Shown one piece after another: positions 8,178-16,444 of a DNA stretch of 44,546 nucleotides (position 1 is the stretch's first letter; each line of letters begins with the position of its first letter). A program made the translations under genes and the position numbers. The stretch comes from CAZRXG01 sp964603985 (lineage in GTDB: Bacteria; Chloroflexota; Anaerolineae; Aggregatilineales; UBA3940), in NCBI GenBank assembly GCA_964603985.1, contig CAZRXG010000037.1, forward strand, positions 1-44,546, read 5' to 3'. The notes beneath the pieces were generated by a model that saw only the letters and a list, made by a program, of their open reading frames with translations, searched no databases and was not told the origin of the DNA.

Positions 8178-8243
8178 CCTCAATATCTAATTGAGGACCA
8201 CCAGCGGGGAGGCGGCCACCGGCCCTGACCTCCCCGCCTCTGT
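8178..8243 (+). terminator. Two adjacent hairpins between the roadblock gene and pyrG
   Basis: The first hairpin pairs CCTCAAT (8178-8184) with ATTGAGG (8190-8196). The second pairs GCGGGGAGG (8204-8212) with CCTCCCCGC (8229-8237) and is followed by a T-rich CTCTGTTTGTG. The second looks like an intrinsic terminator for the roadblock gene. Because it ends about 50 nt before the pyrG start, it could also act as a pyrG leader attenuator. I see no promoter between the two. Confidence 0.5.
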
Positions 8244-8287
8244 TTGTGTGTGGGGATCGTCGGGTTATAGGAGATATTTGAGTTCCG

Positions 8288-9937
8288 ATGACCAAGTACA
8301 TCTTTTGTACCGGCGGTGTGGTCAGTTCGGTGGGAAAGGGCGTCACGGCGGCGGCGATAGGCCGCATACTCAAGGCGCGCGGTGTGACGGTCACCCTCCA
8401 GAAGCTCGACCCCTACATCAACGTCGATCCGGGAACGATGTCCCCTTACCAGCACGGCGAAGTTTTCGTCACGACGGATGGGGCGGAGACCGACCTCGAC
8501 CTGGGCCACTACGAGCGCTTCGTCGACGTGAACCTGACGCGCGCCAGCAACTTCACGAGCGGGCAGATTTACAACGCCGTGATCACCAAAGAGCGGCACG
8601 GCGACTTCCTGGGCGCAACCATCCAGATGATCCCGCACATCACCAACGAGATCAAACAACGCATTGTGCACGGCGGCCAGCTCACCGGCGCGGACGTGGT
8701 GATCGCCGAGATCGGCGGCACGGTGGGCGACATTGAGAGCCTGCCCTTTATTGAAGCGATCCGGCAGATGCGTACCGATGTCGGGGCGCAAAACACGATC
8801 TACATTCACGTGACTTTCCTGCCGCACATCGGCGCGACCGGCGAGCTGAAAACCAAACCCACCCAGCACAGCGTCCGCGAGCTGCGCGGCCTGGGGATTC
8901 AGCCGCACGTGATCGTGGCCCGCGCGGATCATCCCGTCCCCGCCGGGGTTATCGACAAGATCGCGCTGTTCTGCGACGTGGAGAAGCGGGGCGTTATCCC
9001 GCTCGTCACCACCTCCTACCTGTACGAAGTTCCCCTGCTCCTGGAAGACGCCGGGCTGGGTGACTATCTGGCCGGGGCCTTGTCTTTGGACGGCGGGCCG
9101 GTCGATCTCTCCGGCTGGCGCGAGCTGGTGGCATCCATCAAAGCGCCCAAGCCAGAGGTCAGGATCGGCGTGGTGGGCAAATATACTGCTCTGCACGACG
9201 CATACATGAGCGTCCGGGAGGCGCTGTGTCACGCCGGGATCGCCAACGGTTACGACATCGGCCTGGAGTGGATCTACTCCGGCGACCTGGAGAAGGATAA
9301 GGGCTGGAACCGGCTGGCGGAGGTGGACGGTGTCGTCGTGCCGGGTGGGTTCGGCTACCGAGGCATCGAGGGCAAGGTCCTGGCCGCGCGCTGGGCACGG
9401 GAGCACCGGGTGCCCTATCTCGGCCTGTGCCTGGGCATGCAGGTGATGTGCGTCGAGTTTGCCCGGCACGTGATGGGCTGGGAGGACGCTCACAGCACCG
9501 AGTTCGACAGCGCAACCGAGCACCCCATCATCGACCTGATGCCCGATCAGCGGGCGCTCACGGAGATGGGAGGCACGATGCGCCTTGGGCACTATCCCTG
9601 TGTTCTCACGCCGGGCACCAAAGCGGGCGAAGCGTACGGCGTCAGGCAGGTCGACGAGCGCCACCGCCACCGGTTTGAGCTCAACAACGCCTTCCGCGAG
9701 GATCTGGAAGCGGCGGGCATGTGCTTCAGCGGTATCTCACCCGACGGGCGGCTGGTCGAAATCGCCGAGATCATCGACCACCCCTTCATGGTGGGCAGCC
9801 AGTTCCACCCTGAGTTTCAAAGCCGCCCCGGCAGACCCCATCCCTTGTTTGACGCGTTCATCCAGGCGGCCATCACACATCACAAACAACGAGCGAAGGA
9901 AGCGGTTATCTCCAATGAGCGAACAGCCGGTCAGTAA
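8288..9937 (+). CDS. pyrG: CTP synthase
   Basis: This cytosolic enzyme aminates UTP to CTP with glutamine and ATP, the last step of pyrimidine nucleotide synthesis. The amidoligase domain begins KYIFCTGGVVSSVGKG (P-loop) and contains KLDPYINVDPGTMSP. The C-terminal class I glutaminase domain has the nucleophile in LGLCLGMQVM and the His/Glu pair in FHPEFQS. The 549-aa length is normal. GGAGAT lies about 12 nt upstream of the start. The 3' end overlaps the Nudix gene by 23 bp. The de novo UMP genes lie separately at 21466-26261. Confidence 0.97.
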   Translation: MTKYIFCTGGVVSSVGKGVTAAAIGRILKARGVTVTLQKLDPYINVDPGTMSPYQHGEVFVTTDGAETDLDLGHYERFVDVNLTRASNFTSGQIYNAVITKERHGDFLGATIQMIPHITNEIKQRIVHGGQLTGADVVIAEIGGTVGDIESLPFIEAIRQMRTDVGAQNTIYIHVTFLPHIGATGELKTKPTQHSVRELRGLGIQPHVIVARADHPVPAGVIDKIALFCDVEKRGVIPLVTTSYLYEVPLLLEDAGLGDYLAGALSLDGGPVDLSGWRELVASIKAPKPEVRIGVVGKYTALHDAYMSVREALCHAGIANGYDIGLEWIYSGDLEKDKGWNRLAEVDGVVVPGGFGYRGIEGKVLAARWAREHRVPYLGLCLGMQVMCVEFARHVMGWEDAHSTEFDSATEHPIIDLMPDQRALTEMGGTMRLGHYPCVLTPGTKAGEAYGVRQVDERHRHRFELNNAFREDLEAAGMCFSGISPDGRLVEIAEIIDHPFMVGSQFHPEFQSRPGRPHPLFDAFIQAAITHHKQRAKEAVISNERTAGQ

Positions 9938-10322
9938 AATCGCAGCCGTTGTGCTCCAACGCCCCGACGGCAGAGTCCTGCTGCTCAAGCGCGCGCCGAC
10001 GCACACCACAAACCCGGGTAAGTGGTGCTTTGTGACCGGGTACGTCGAGCCGGGCGAGGAGCCGCGCGAGGCGGCCATCCGCGAGCTGAGCGAGGAGCTT
10101 GGCATCCAGAGGGAACCGGTAAGGGCAGGTGAAGTCGTCGTCGTACACACCGAGTGGGGCGTGACCCTGCACGTTTACCCCTTCCTCTTCCCGGTGGGTG
10201 ACATCACTGTCACGCTGGACTGGGAGCACACCGATTACGCCTGGATCCAGCCGCAGGAACTGTCCCGGTACGATTACGTCCAGCAGCTCGACGAAGACCT
10301 GATCTCACTGGGGTTGCTTTAG
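9915..10322 (+). CDS. Nudix hydrolase
   Basis: This 135-aa protein has one Nudix domain and hydrolyses a nucleoside diphosphate linked to a moiety X. The Nudix box spans residues 42-64, with the G-x5-E-x7-RELxEExG pattern starting at GYVEPGEEPREAA. ATG 9915 is preferred. A longer open frame exists, but it merely overlaps pyrG out of frame. The 23-bp overlap with pyrG suggests translational coupling and a possible role in nucleotide-pool cleaning. The substrate cannot be predicted. Confidence 0.88.
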   Translation: MSEQPVSKIAAVVLQRPDGRVLLLKRAPTHTTNPGKWCFVTGYVEPGEEPREAAIRELSEELGIQREPVRAGEVVVVHTEWGVTLHVYPFLFPVGDITVTLDWEHTDYAWIQPQELSRYDYVQQLDEDLISLGLL

Positions 10323-10356
10323 GCCGCCGGAAACTGGTGCCTCACTGCCTGCGCGC

Positions 10357-10370
10357 TACAATAGCGCCCA
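10357..10370 (+). promoter_or_regulatory. Possible -10 box placed for a leaderless transcript
   Basis: TACAAT (10357-10362) ends 7 nt before the start codon of the GH99-like gene, and no Shine-Dalgarno sequence is visible. The candidate -35 (CTGGTG, 17 nt upstream) is weak. Confidence 0.3.
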
Positions 10371-11716
10371 TGAAACCCATTAGAACGCTGATCTTTTCGC
10401 TGCTGACCGTTTGCCTGGCCGCTCTGCCAGCCCAACCGGCGCAGGCACAAGGCACGGCTCCCGTGCTGGTCTACTACTACGTGTGGTGGTCACCTGACGT
10501 GCTGGGCGCGGGCAAAACCCCCGACTGGCCGGTCACGCCCTACTACTCTTCGGACGCGAGCGTCATCCAGCAGCAGGTCTCTCAGGCCGCCTCGGCGGGG
10601 ATCGACGGGCTGGTCGTCGGCTGGTATGGCCCCCAGGAGGAGTACAACCAGACGGAGACCAACTTCCGGGTGGTGCTCGACCAGGCCGCCGCGCACGAGA
10701 TCAAGGCCCTTCTCTCGGTCGATCTCGGATCGGCGGCGTGGTTCAAGAGCACGCAAGAGATCATCGACGGCATGAACTATGCCATCAGCGTCCATGCCGC
10801 TCACCCCGCCTATTTTCGCTACGGTGGGCGTCCCGTGTTTGTTTTCTGGTTTCAGGGGCGATACAGCCTGGACGAATGGGCAGCCATCCGCCAGCAGGTT
10901 GACCCCGACCACAACACGATCTGGATCGCCGAAGGTGCCATGCCCGACGCCATGCCCACCTTCGACGGGCTGCACATGTACACCATCTCGTGGTCTGAAA
11001 ACGTGTACGGGACGCTGTCGCACTGGAGCAGCGTCACCCACGAGCGGGGTGGCATCTGGATGGCGACGGCCATGCCGGGCTGGGACAACACCTACACCCA
11101 GCAGTCTGAGCGCTACATCCGGGATCGGGAGGACGGGAACTTCTACCGCGAGACCTTCGCCGCCGCCGCCGCAAGCGGGCCGGACCTGATCCTCATCACA
11201 AGCTGGAACGAGTGGCTGGAGGGGACACAAATCGAGCCAAGCCACAACTACGGGGATTTTTATCTCAACCTGACCCGCGAGCTGATCGGCGAGTATAAGG
11301 GCAGCGGAGCAGTCACGGGGGGAGGCGGAGTGGCTCCACCGGTTCAGCCTACTGCCGCATCGGCCTCCGGGTCTTCCGAAGCCGGGCCGGCGGTGTCCAC
11401 CGCCCAGGCGTCCGAGGCCCCGGCAGGCGTGCCAACCTCGACCCTGCCGCCGACCATCACACCTACTCTGCCGGTCACGCCGACGCCCCCCATCACCGCC
11501 ACCCCGCCTGATGCACCGCCCCAGGTGGCGGAAGGCATAAGTGAGGGGAATGTTCCGCGCGCGGACGAGGAAGAGATCGCCTCACGGCACGAGACGGCCC
11601 TCTCCGGGGATCGCCTGATCATCGGTTTGGGGATACTGGCCGGGGGAATCGGGCTGGTGCTGCTGGCCGTCGTGGGGATGCTCACCTCACTCAAGCGTCG
11701 CCCCGACGATTCCTGA
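10370..11716 (+). CDS. Secreted, membrane-anchored GH99-like glycoside hydrolase
   Basis: A signal peptide (about residues 1-27, ending AQPAQA) leads into a TIM-barrel domain resembling the GH71/GH99 (endo-alpha-mannosidase-like) clan: VLVYYYVWWSPD near the start, then GIDGLVVGWYGP, and SWNEWLEGTQIEPS at about residues 286-299. That last block matches the FNEWHEGTQIEP signature of the family and carries candidate catalytic glutamates. A Pro/Thr/Ser/Ala-rich linker and a C-terminal membrane helix (LIIGLGILAGGIGLVLLAVV) follow, with KRR inside. The enzyme is therefore probably displayed at the cell surface on glycans. ATG 10370 is chosen because it starts the signal peptide. Confidence 0.8.
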   Translation: MKPIRTLIFSLLTVCLAALPAQPAQAQGTAPVLVYYYVWWSPDVLGAGKTPDWPVTPYYSSDASVIQQQVSQAASAGIDGLVVGWYGPQEEYNQTETNFRVVLDQAAAHEIKALLSVDLGSAAWFKSTQEIIDGMNYAISVHAAHPAYFRYGGRPVFVFWFQGRYSLDEWAAIRQQVDPDHNTIWIAEGAMPDAMPTFDGLHMYTISWSENVYGTLSHWSSVTHERGGIWMATAMPGWDNTYTQQSERYIRDREDGNFYRETFAAAAASGPDLILITSWNEWLEGTQIEPSHNYGDFYLNLTRELIGEYKGSGAVTGGGGVAPPVQPTAASASGSSEAGPAVSTAQASEAPAGVPTSTLPPTITPTLPVTPTPPITATPPDAPPQVAEGISEGNVPRADEEEIASRHETALSGDRLIIGLGILAGGIGLVLLAVVGMLTSLKRRPDDS

Positions 11717-11756
11717 TTCGCCTCGCGAGCCGGGCTTATCCGGCGTCCGGTGACTC

Positions 11757-14342
11757 TTACTCGTCGGCCTCCATCCACCCACCTTCAGCGAAGAAGTCGG
11801 CCTCCTGGGTGTCCATCTGCGGGCTGGCTTCCACCATCTCGCGGGTTTCAGCCTGAAGCGCTCTCTCGCGCTCGGCGCGGCGGTCTCTATCCAGCAAGGC
11901 GATAGACACCAGGGTGTCACTTTTCGCCAGATTCATCAATTGGACACCCTGGGTATTGCGCCCAATGGTCGTTATCTCGTCGACGGTGGTACGGAGCGCC
12001 TTGCCGCCCGATGTGATCAGGGTCAGATGGTCGCCCAGCTTCACGACGCGCGCAGCGATGATCGGCCCGGTCTTGTCATTGCGGGCCAGCGTGCGCACCC
12101 CCAGACCGTACCGCGACTGGGTCGGGTACTCCGACAGGTGAGTCCGTTTGCCGTACGCGTTTTGTGTGACCACCAGCAGGTGAGCATCGGGGTCGCTGAT
12201 GGCCGCCGCCCCGGCGATAACGTCGCCCTCCCTCAACTTGATGGCGTGTACACCGGCAGCCGTGCGCCCCATCGCGCGGACCTCTTCTTCCCTGAACCGG
12301 ATCGACTGTCCCTGCGCGGTCACGATGAGCATTTCCTGGTCGCCGGTTGTCAGTTTGACCCATCCAAGCTGGTCGCCCTCATCGAGCGTGATCGCGATCA
12401 GGCCGCTGGGGCGGACGGTCTCAAACGCCGACACCTCAACGCGTTTAATACGTCCCAGTCGTGTGACCATCGTGCAGTATTTGACATCTTCGAAGTCCGG
12501 CACGGCAACGGCAGCGGTCACCGACTCGCCAGACTCCAGGGTCAGCACGCTCTGCAGCGGGATGCCCTTGGCGGCGCGGCCCGCATCGGGTATCTGGTAT
12601 GCTCTCTCCTGGTATACCTTGCCGCGATCGGAGAAGAACAGGATGCTGTCCAGCGAACCGGCGGCGAAGAGGTGCTTCACGTCGTCGGTCTCGCGGGTGG
12701 TCATCCCGGTGACCCCCTTGCCGCCCCGTCCCTGGGTGCGGTAAGCCGCGGCGGCCACCCGCTTGACGTAGCCCTCGCGCGTGATGAAGACCAGCACATC
12801 CTCGTCCGCGACGAGATCGGCCTCGGCGAACTCCTCGTTTGCGCCCGGCACAATCGCCGTCCGGCGTGTGTCACCGTAAGCCTCGGCCAGCTCATTCAGG
12901 TCATCGCGGATCAGGGAGAGGATCTTCTTGGGATGCGCCAGCAGATCTTCCAGCTCGGCGATCTGCTGCAACAACTCCTGGTACTCCTCTTCGATCTTCT
13001 GCCGTTCGAGCGCGGCCAGCCGCCGCAGTTGCATGTCGAGGATCGCCTGAGCCTGCATGTCGCTCAGTTTATACGTGGTCATCAGGCGCTCGCGGGCTGC
13101 ATCGGCGTCCGGACTTTGGCGGATCGTCTGGATGATGGCATCCAGGTTGGCGATGGCAACCAACAGCCCTTCCAGGATGTGAGCACGCTTGCGGGCGCGC
13201 TCCAGGTCGAACTCGGTGCGCCGCGTGATGACTTCCCGCCGGTGGCTGATGAAGTGGCGCAGCGCGCCCTTCAGGGAGAGCAGGCGCGGCTCGCCGTTGA
13301 CCAACGCCAGCGTCTGCACGCCGAAGGTGCTTTGCAGGGCGGTGTACTTGAGGAGCCGGTTGAGCACTTTCTTGGGTTGGGCGCCGCGCTTTAGCTCGAT
13401 GACGATTGACATGCCGCGCCGGTCGGATTCGTCGCGCAGGTCGGAGATCATGTCGAGGCGGCCCTCACGCACCAGCGCCGCGATCCGCTCGATGATGGTC
13501 GTCTTGTTGACCTGGTAGGGAATCTCCGTGATGACGATCCGGTGGCGGTTGTTGGGCATCGGTTCGATGGCGTGCCGGGCGCGGATGACGATGCGGCCCT
13601 TGCCCTGGGCGTAGGCGTTGACGATCCCTTCCGCCCCGACGATGATGCCGCCGGTCGGGAAATCTGGCCCCTGCACGTACTGCATGAGATCCTCGACCGT
13701 TACGCTCTCAAGCTCCTCATCGACGGCGTCACCCTCAGGGGCGACCATCTGCTCGATCAGGTAGGCGACCGCTGCGGCGATCTCGGTCAGGTTGTGGGGG
13801 GGGACGTTGGTCGCCATCCCCACCGCGATCCCGGAGATGCCGTTCAGCAGCAGGTTGGGCAGGCGCGCAGGCAAGACCTCCGGCTCCTGGAGCGTGCCGT
13901 CGAAGTTGTCGATGAAATCCACCGTGTTGCGGTCGATATCTTCCAGCAGTTCTTCCGCGACAGCCGCCATACGGGCCTCGGTGTAACGCATGGCCGCCGG
14001 GCTGTCGCCGTCGATTGAGCCGAAGTTCCCCTGGCCGTCCACCAGGGGATAGCGCATCGAGAAGGACTGCGCCATACGCGCCATCGCGTCGTAGACGGCA
14101 CTGTCGCCGTGTGGGTGGTACTTTCCCAGCACCTCGCCCACGATACGGGCGCTCTTCTTGTAAGAGGTGTTGGAGCGCAGGCCCATATCATACATTGCGT
14201 ACAGGATACGCCGGTGAACGGGCTTCAACCCGTCCCGTGCATCCGGGAGGGCGCGGGAAACGATGACACTCATCGCGTAATCGAGATAGGAGTCCCGCAT
14301 CTCCTTGTTTATGTCAACGGGACGAACTGTACCGATATCCAT
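11757..14342 (-). CDS. gyrA: DNA gyrase subunit A
   Basis: This is the breakage-rejoining subunit of gyrase, partner of GyrB (not in this window). The N-terminal winged-helix domain has the catalytic tyrosine at Y120 (AMRYTEARM). The quinolone region HPHGDSAVYDAMARM keeps the Ser (81) and Asp (85) of sensitive enzymes. A coiled-coil region (about 370-490) precedes the beta-pinwheel C-terminal domain with the GyrA box QGRGGKG, and an acidic tail ends the protein. At 861 aa it is full length. It converges with the GH99-like gene across 40 bp, and the upstream leader carries a -10 box and a GAAC-N4-GTTC motif. Confidence 0.97.
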   Translation of the reverse strand: MDIGTVRPVDINKEMRDSYLDYAMSVIVSRALPDARDGLKPVHRRILYAMYDMGLRSNTSYKKSARIVGEVLGKYHPHGDSAVYDAMARMAQSFSMRYPLVDGQGNFGSIDGDSPAAMRYTEARMAAVAEELLEDIDRNTVDFIDNFDGTLQEPEVLPARLPNLLLNGISGIAVGMATNVPPHNLTEIAAAVAYLIEQMVAPEGDAVDEELESVTVEDLMQYVQGPDFPTGGIIVGAEGIVNAYAQGKGRIVIRARHAIEPMPNNRHRIVITEIPYQVNKTTIIERIAALVREGRLDMISDLRDESDRRGMSIVIELKRGAQPKKVLNRLLKYTALQSTFGVQTLALVNGEPRLLSLKGALRHFISHRREVITRRTEFDLERARKRAHILEGLLVAIANLDAIIQTIRQSPDADAARERLMTTYKLSDMQAQAILDMQLRRLAALERQKIEEEYQELLQQIAELEDLLAHPKKILSLIRDDLNELAEAYGDTRRTAIVPGANEEFAEADLVADEDVLVFITREGYVKRVAAAAYRTQGRGGKGVTGMTTRETDDVKHLFAAGSLDSILFFSDRGKVYQERAYQIPDAGRAAKGIPLQSVLTLESGESVTAAVAVPDFEDVKYCTMVTRLGRIKRVEVSAFETVRPSGLIAITLDEGDQLGWVKLTTGDQEMLIVTAQGQSIRFREEEVRAMGRTAAGVHAIKLREGDVIAGAAAISDPDAHLLVVTQNAYGKRTHLSEYPTQSRYGLGVRTLARNDKTGPIIAARVVKLGDHLTLITSGGKALRTTVDEITTIGRNTQGVQLMNLAKSDTLVSIALLDRDRRAERERALQAETREMVEASPQMDTQEADFFAEGGWMEADE

Positions 14343-14429
14343 CCGGGTCAGTCTCCGTGGGAAAATTTGCCTTAATTACCGGTGCGCAGGTGCCGCTCTG
14401 TTTGAGGTTGAGTCACACGAAACTGGTTC

Positions 14430-14441
14430 GAACTTGCGTTC
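14430..14441 (-). promoter_or_regulatory. LexA-type motif in the gyrA leader
   Basis: GAACTTGCGTTC fits GAAC-N4-GTTC. It lies within TTCGAAC...CGTTC, an arrangement shared with the operator at 31037. It is 89 bp upstream of the gyrA start and about 30 bp downstream of the likely transcription start. A single motif with eight fixed bases could be chance. Confidence 0.35.
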
Positions 14442-14479
14442 TCCTGCGAATGGGATTCGCGCAACAATTCCATCCACTA

Positions 14480-14485
14480 ATTATA
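14480..14485 (-). promoter_or_regulatory. Candidate -10 box of gyrA
   Basis: On the minus strand this reads TATAAT, 138 bp before the gyrA start. No good -35 hexamer is found 16-18 nt further upstream, so the promoter may depend on an activator or an extended element. Confidence 0.4.
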
Positions 14486-14607
14486 CTTCAGGCAGGGGGC
14501 AAATACCATTTCGCGAAATCGTCGGGGAAGCACAAAAAAGGTTCGGAAAACCGCGAGATAGCTGCGAAGTACATCTGCGGAACCGTGCGTTTTCGGCGCT
14601 CAAGTAA

Positions 14608-14850
14608 CACACACGGGAGGCGCTGTGCTACCTTGTTCGCGATCACTTTGCTATACTGAAGGTCGGCCCGGCGCTGACGTTCGCCTTCCGCGAAGCCATC
14701 TTCGCGCTGCCCGCAATTGAGGAGATGTTGCTGGCATGTAGACCGGGCGAGACGCCCTCCAGGCCGGTCGACGTTCTTGACCGTGCCATGCTATCCCAAG
14801 CATTGGGCGAAATACTATACCGGCAGCCCAGAAGAACCGAGCATGAGTGA
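14608..14850 (+). pseudogene. Truncated gatZ/kbaZ (tagatose-bisphosphate aldolase non-catalytic subunit) 3' fragment
   Basis: The frame after the TAA at 14605 encodes REALCYLVRDHFAILKVGPA, then LTFAFREAIFALPAIEEMLL, and ends at TGA 14848-14850. DHFAILKVGPALTFAFREA is a hallmark of the C-terminal third of GatZ/KbaZ proteins. No start codon or upstream part exists; the DNA immediately before belongs to the gyrA leader. Deletion of the 5' part next to gyrA is likely. The following aldolase gene may be the surviving partner of an old sugar-catabolic operon. Confidence 0.7.
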
Positions 14851-14954
14851 GATCACATCTGTCCGGGGGGATAGCAGTGCTGAGCGCCCCTTCACCTGAG
14901 CGGTGGGTGATGGCGGTCGAACGCGTTGACACAATAGAACTCACAGAGGAGTGA

Positions 14955-15731
14955 ATGATGCTGACCCAATCGACCCAATTGTTCCCTGAAGATGGACGCC
15001 TGGTCCTCATCGCGATGGATCACGGCATAGTGCAGGGATCTCTCGAAGGGCTGAATGACCCTGGCAGCCTCTTTGCTACCGTAGCCCCCTGGGCGGACGC
15101 TGCTCTGGTTGCCTACGGTTCCTATGCTAGGCACGGCGAGCAACTGGACGGCACGCCCGCTTTTCTGCGTTGCGACGGGGGCTGGTCGCCACTTCAAGGA
15201 CCGGGCTTCGGCCAGTTCAAGCCGCTCTTTGACGTCCATGATGCGCAGAATCTGGGGGTGGCGGGCGTTGCGTGCATGGCGATCTTCGGGGACGAGCAGT
15301 CCGAGGAAACACTCGTGAACCTGGCCCACCTGGCCAGTTCAGCCTGGGCGGCGGGGCTGCCGGTTATCGGAGAGGTATTGTTCTCACGTGAGCCGAGCGC
15401 CCAGGAGCGCTGTCACGCCGTGCGCATCGCTGCCGAGCTGGGGACGGATATTGTGAAGACCGAGCACCCCGGTGACAACGATGATTTTGCCCGGATATGC
15501 GAGGCGGCAGGTGTTCCCGTGCTGATCCTGGGTGGCCCACGCCGCGAGACACCTGCCGATACCCTGCACCTGGTTGCTGACGCAATTGCTGCCGGTGGCG
15601 CCGGTGTGGCATTCGGGCGAAACGTCTGGCAGCAGCCGAACCCCGGCGCATGGGCAAAGGCTCTGGCCGCCGTCATCCACGAAGGAGCCGCGCCGGACGA
15701 GGCCCTCAAGCTGGCGACCGGTGGCGGGTAA
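14955..15731 (+). CDS. Class I aldolase of the DeoC/FbaB/LacD superfamily
   Basis: This 258-aa single TIM barrel forms a Schiff base with a sugar phosphate. The probable catalytic lysine is in LGTDIVKTEHPGDND. Other supporting blocks are LIAMDHGIVQGSLEGLNDPG at the N-terminus and GVAFGRNVWQQPNPGAWAKA, a phosphate-binding style near the C-terminus, as in archaeal-type fructose-bisphosphate and DhnA-like aldolases. GAGGAG precedes two consecutive ATGs; the second (14958) has the better 6-nt spacing. The gatZ remnant just upstream hints at tagatose/ketose phosphate metabolism, but the substrate is not proven. Confidence 0.8.
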   Translation: MMLTQSTQLFPEDGRLVLIAMDHGIVQGSLEGLNDPGSLFATVAPWADAALVAYGSYARHGEQLDGTPAFLRCDGGWSPLQGPGFGQFKPLFDVHDAQNLGVAGVACMAIFGDEQSEETLVNLAHLASSAWAAGLPVIGEVLFSREPSAQERCHAVRIAAELGTDIVKTEHPGDNDDFARICEAAGVPVLILGGPRRETPADTLHLVADAIAAGGAGVAFGRNVWQQPNPGAWAKALAAVIHEGAAPDEALKLATGGG

Positions 15732-15759
15732 TCGGCCTGACCGTACCGTTGGTCTTCGA

Positions 15760-16013
15760 AGCAGGTGGAAGCTGGCAAAGCACCCGGTTGTGAAACCGGG
15801 CCGCTTTGATTCACTGCACCGCCAGGATGCCCCCCAGCTTGCTGGGGGGATGAATGGCTGGAGCCGAAGGCTCCGCAGGGCGAAGCCCTGGTGCAGTGAT
15901 CCAGCAACAACCGGTCCCGAAGGGACGATTTCTCGTAATGCCCCGGAGCTTGCTCCGGGGATAGAGAAATCGAGGTTGTTGCCATTTACTCCAGTTCCAG
16001 GAAGCTCCCACCT
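15760..16013 (+). repeat. Multi-hairpin structured intergenic element
   Basis: Nested inverted repeats fill this stretch. They include CCGGTTGTGAAACCGG, the CCCCCCAGC/GCTGGGGGG hairpin, GGAGCCGAAGGCTCC and CAGGGCGAAGCCCTG, enclosed by TCACTGCACC/GGTGCAGTGA. A second block has GGTCCCGAAGGGAC and CCCCGGAGC/GCTCCGGGG enclosed by CAACAACC/GGTTGTTG and GATTTCTC/GAGAAATC. The outermost AGGTGG-AGCT arms pair across the whole element. The C6/G6 hairpin, GATGA, GCCGAAGGC hairpin and CAGGG order recurs at 30718-30966. No protein coding is evident. Confidence 0.7.
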
Positions 16014-16014
16014 T

Positions 16015-16161
16015 ATGCATCTTGAGTATTTAATCGGCCACGACGGAAATGCCGGTTCGTCTGGCTGCTCCCCTCCCCCCAGCGCCGTCAGGCGCGGAAT
16101 GTGGGGGAGGGGACGGGGGTGGGGGGCAAACGATGACCGGATTAAATTGTCAATGTTCATC
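16015..16161 (+). repeat. MITE-like dispersed element, copy 1
   Basis: This 147-bp element matches the minus strand of 43643-43752. Shared blocks include CTTGAGTATTTAATC, CCACGACGGAAATG, GACGGGGGTGGGGGGCAAA and ATGACCGGATTAAA. The ends are imperfect inverted repeats around ATTTAATC and GATGAAC. Compared with copy 2 it has an extra CTCCCCTCCCCCC/GGGGGAGGGGA hairpin arm. No transposase lies inside. From here to the tRNA promoter I see nothing else. Confidence 0.75.
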
Positions 16162-16329
16162 TGGTAATGGTTAGGGATTTTGAGGTTTGCCGTTCACTTT
16201 TAGCAGGTGGCCCACCCATGAGCAACCTGACCGATCAAAAAAAGCTGCGTGAGCTCGAAGCCCAACAGCCCGCCCGGTTCAACCCTCGATGGCCCGCCCG
16301 ATGAAGTGCGCTACCGGTGCGATTAACAG

Positions 16330-16359
16330 TTGCCTGAGGGCGGGGGGCGGTGGTATGAT
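16330..16359 (+). promoter_or_regulatory. Promoter of tRNA-Arg
   Basis: TTGCCT (16330-16335), an 18-nt spacer and TATGAT (16354-16359) place the transcription start about 6 nt before the tRNA 5' end. Confidence 0.6.
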
Positions 16360-16371
16360 TCGGTCAGATAC

Positions 16372-16444
16372 GCCCCCGTAGCTCAACGGATAGAGTAACG
16401 GTCTTCGAAACCGGTGGTTACAGGTTCGAGTCCTGTCGGGGGCG
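16372..16444 (+). tRNA. tRNA-Arg (anticodon TCG)
   Basis: This is a complete 73-nt cloverleaf. The acceptor pairs GCCCCCG with CGGGGGC, the D arm is GCTC/GAGT, and the anticodon loop CTTCGAA gives anticodon TCG, which reads CGA. The T arm is ACAGG-TTCGAGT-CCTGT. A G discriminator follows and CCA is not encoded. The first anticodon-stem pair is an A-G mismatch, the other four pair. A common spurious antisense frame overlaps this gene. Confidence 0.93.

Noticed and set aside
8180..9670. Long minus-strand frame of 496 codons opposite pyrG
   Set aside because: It is the antisense shadow of a strongly conserved pyrG in GC-rich DNA.
11940..13394. Long plus-strand frame of 484 codons opposite gyrA
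   Set aside because: Antisense shadow of gyrA; no signal of its own.
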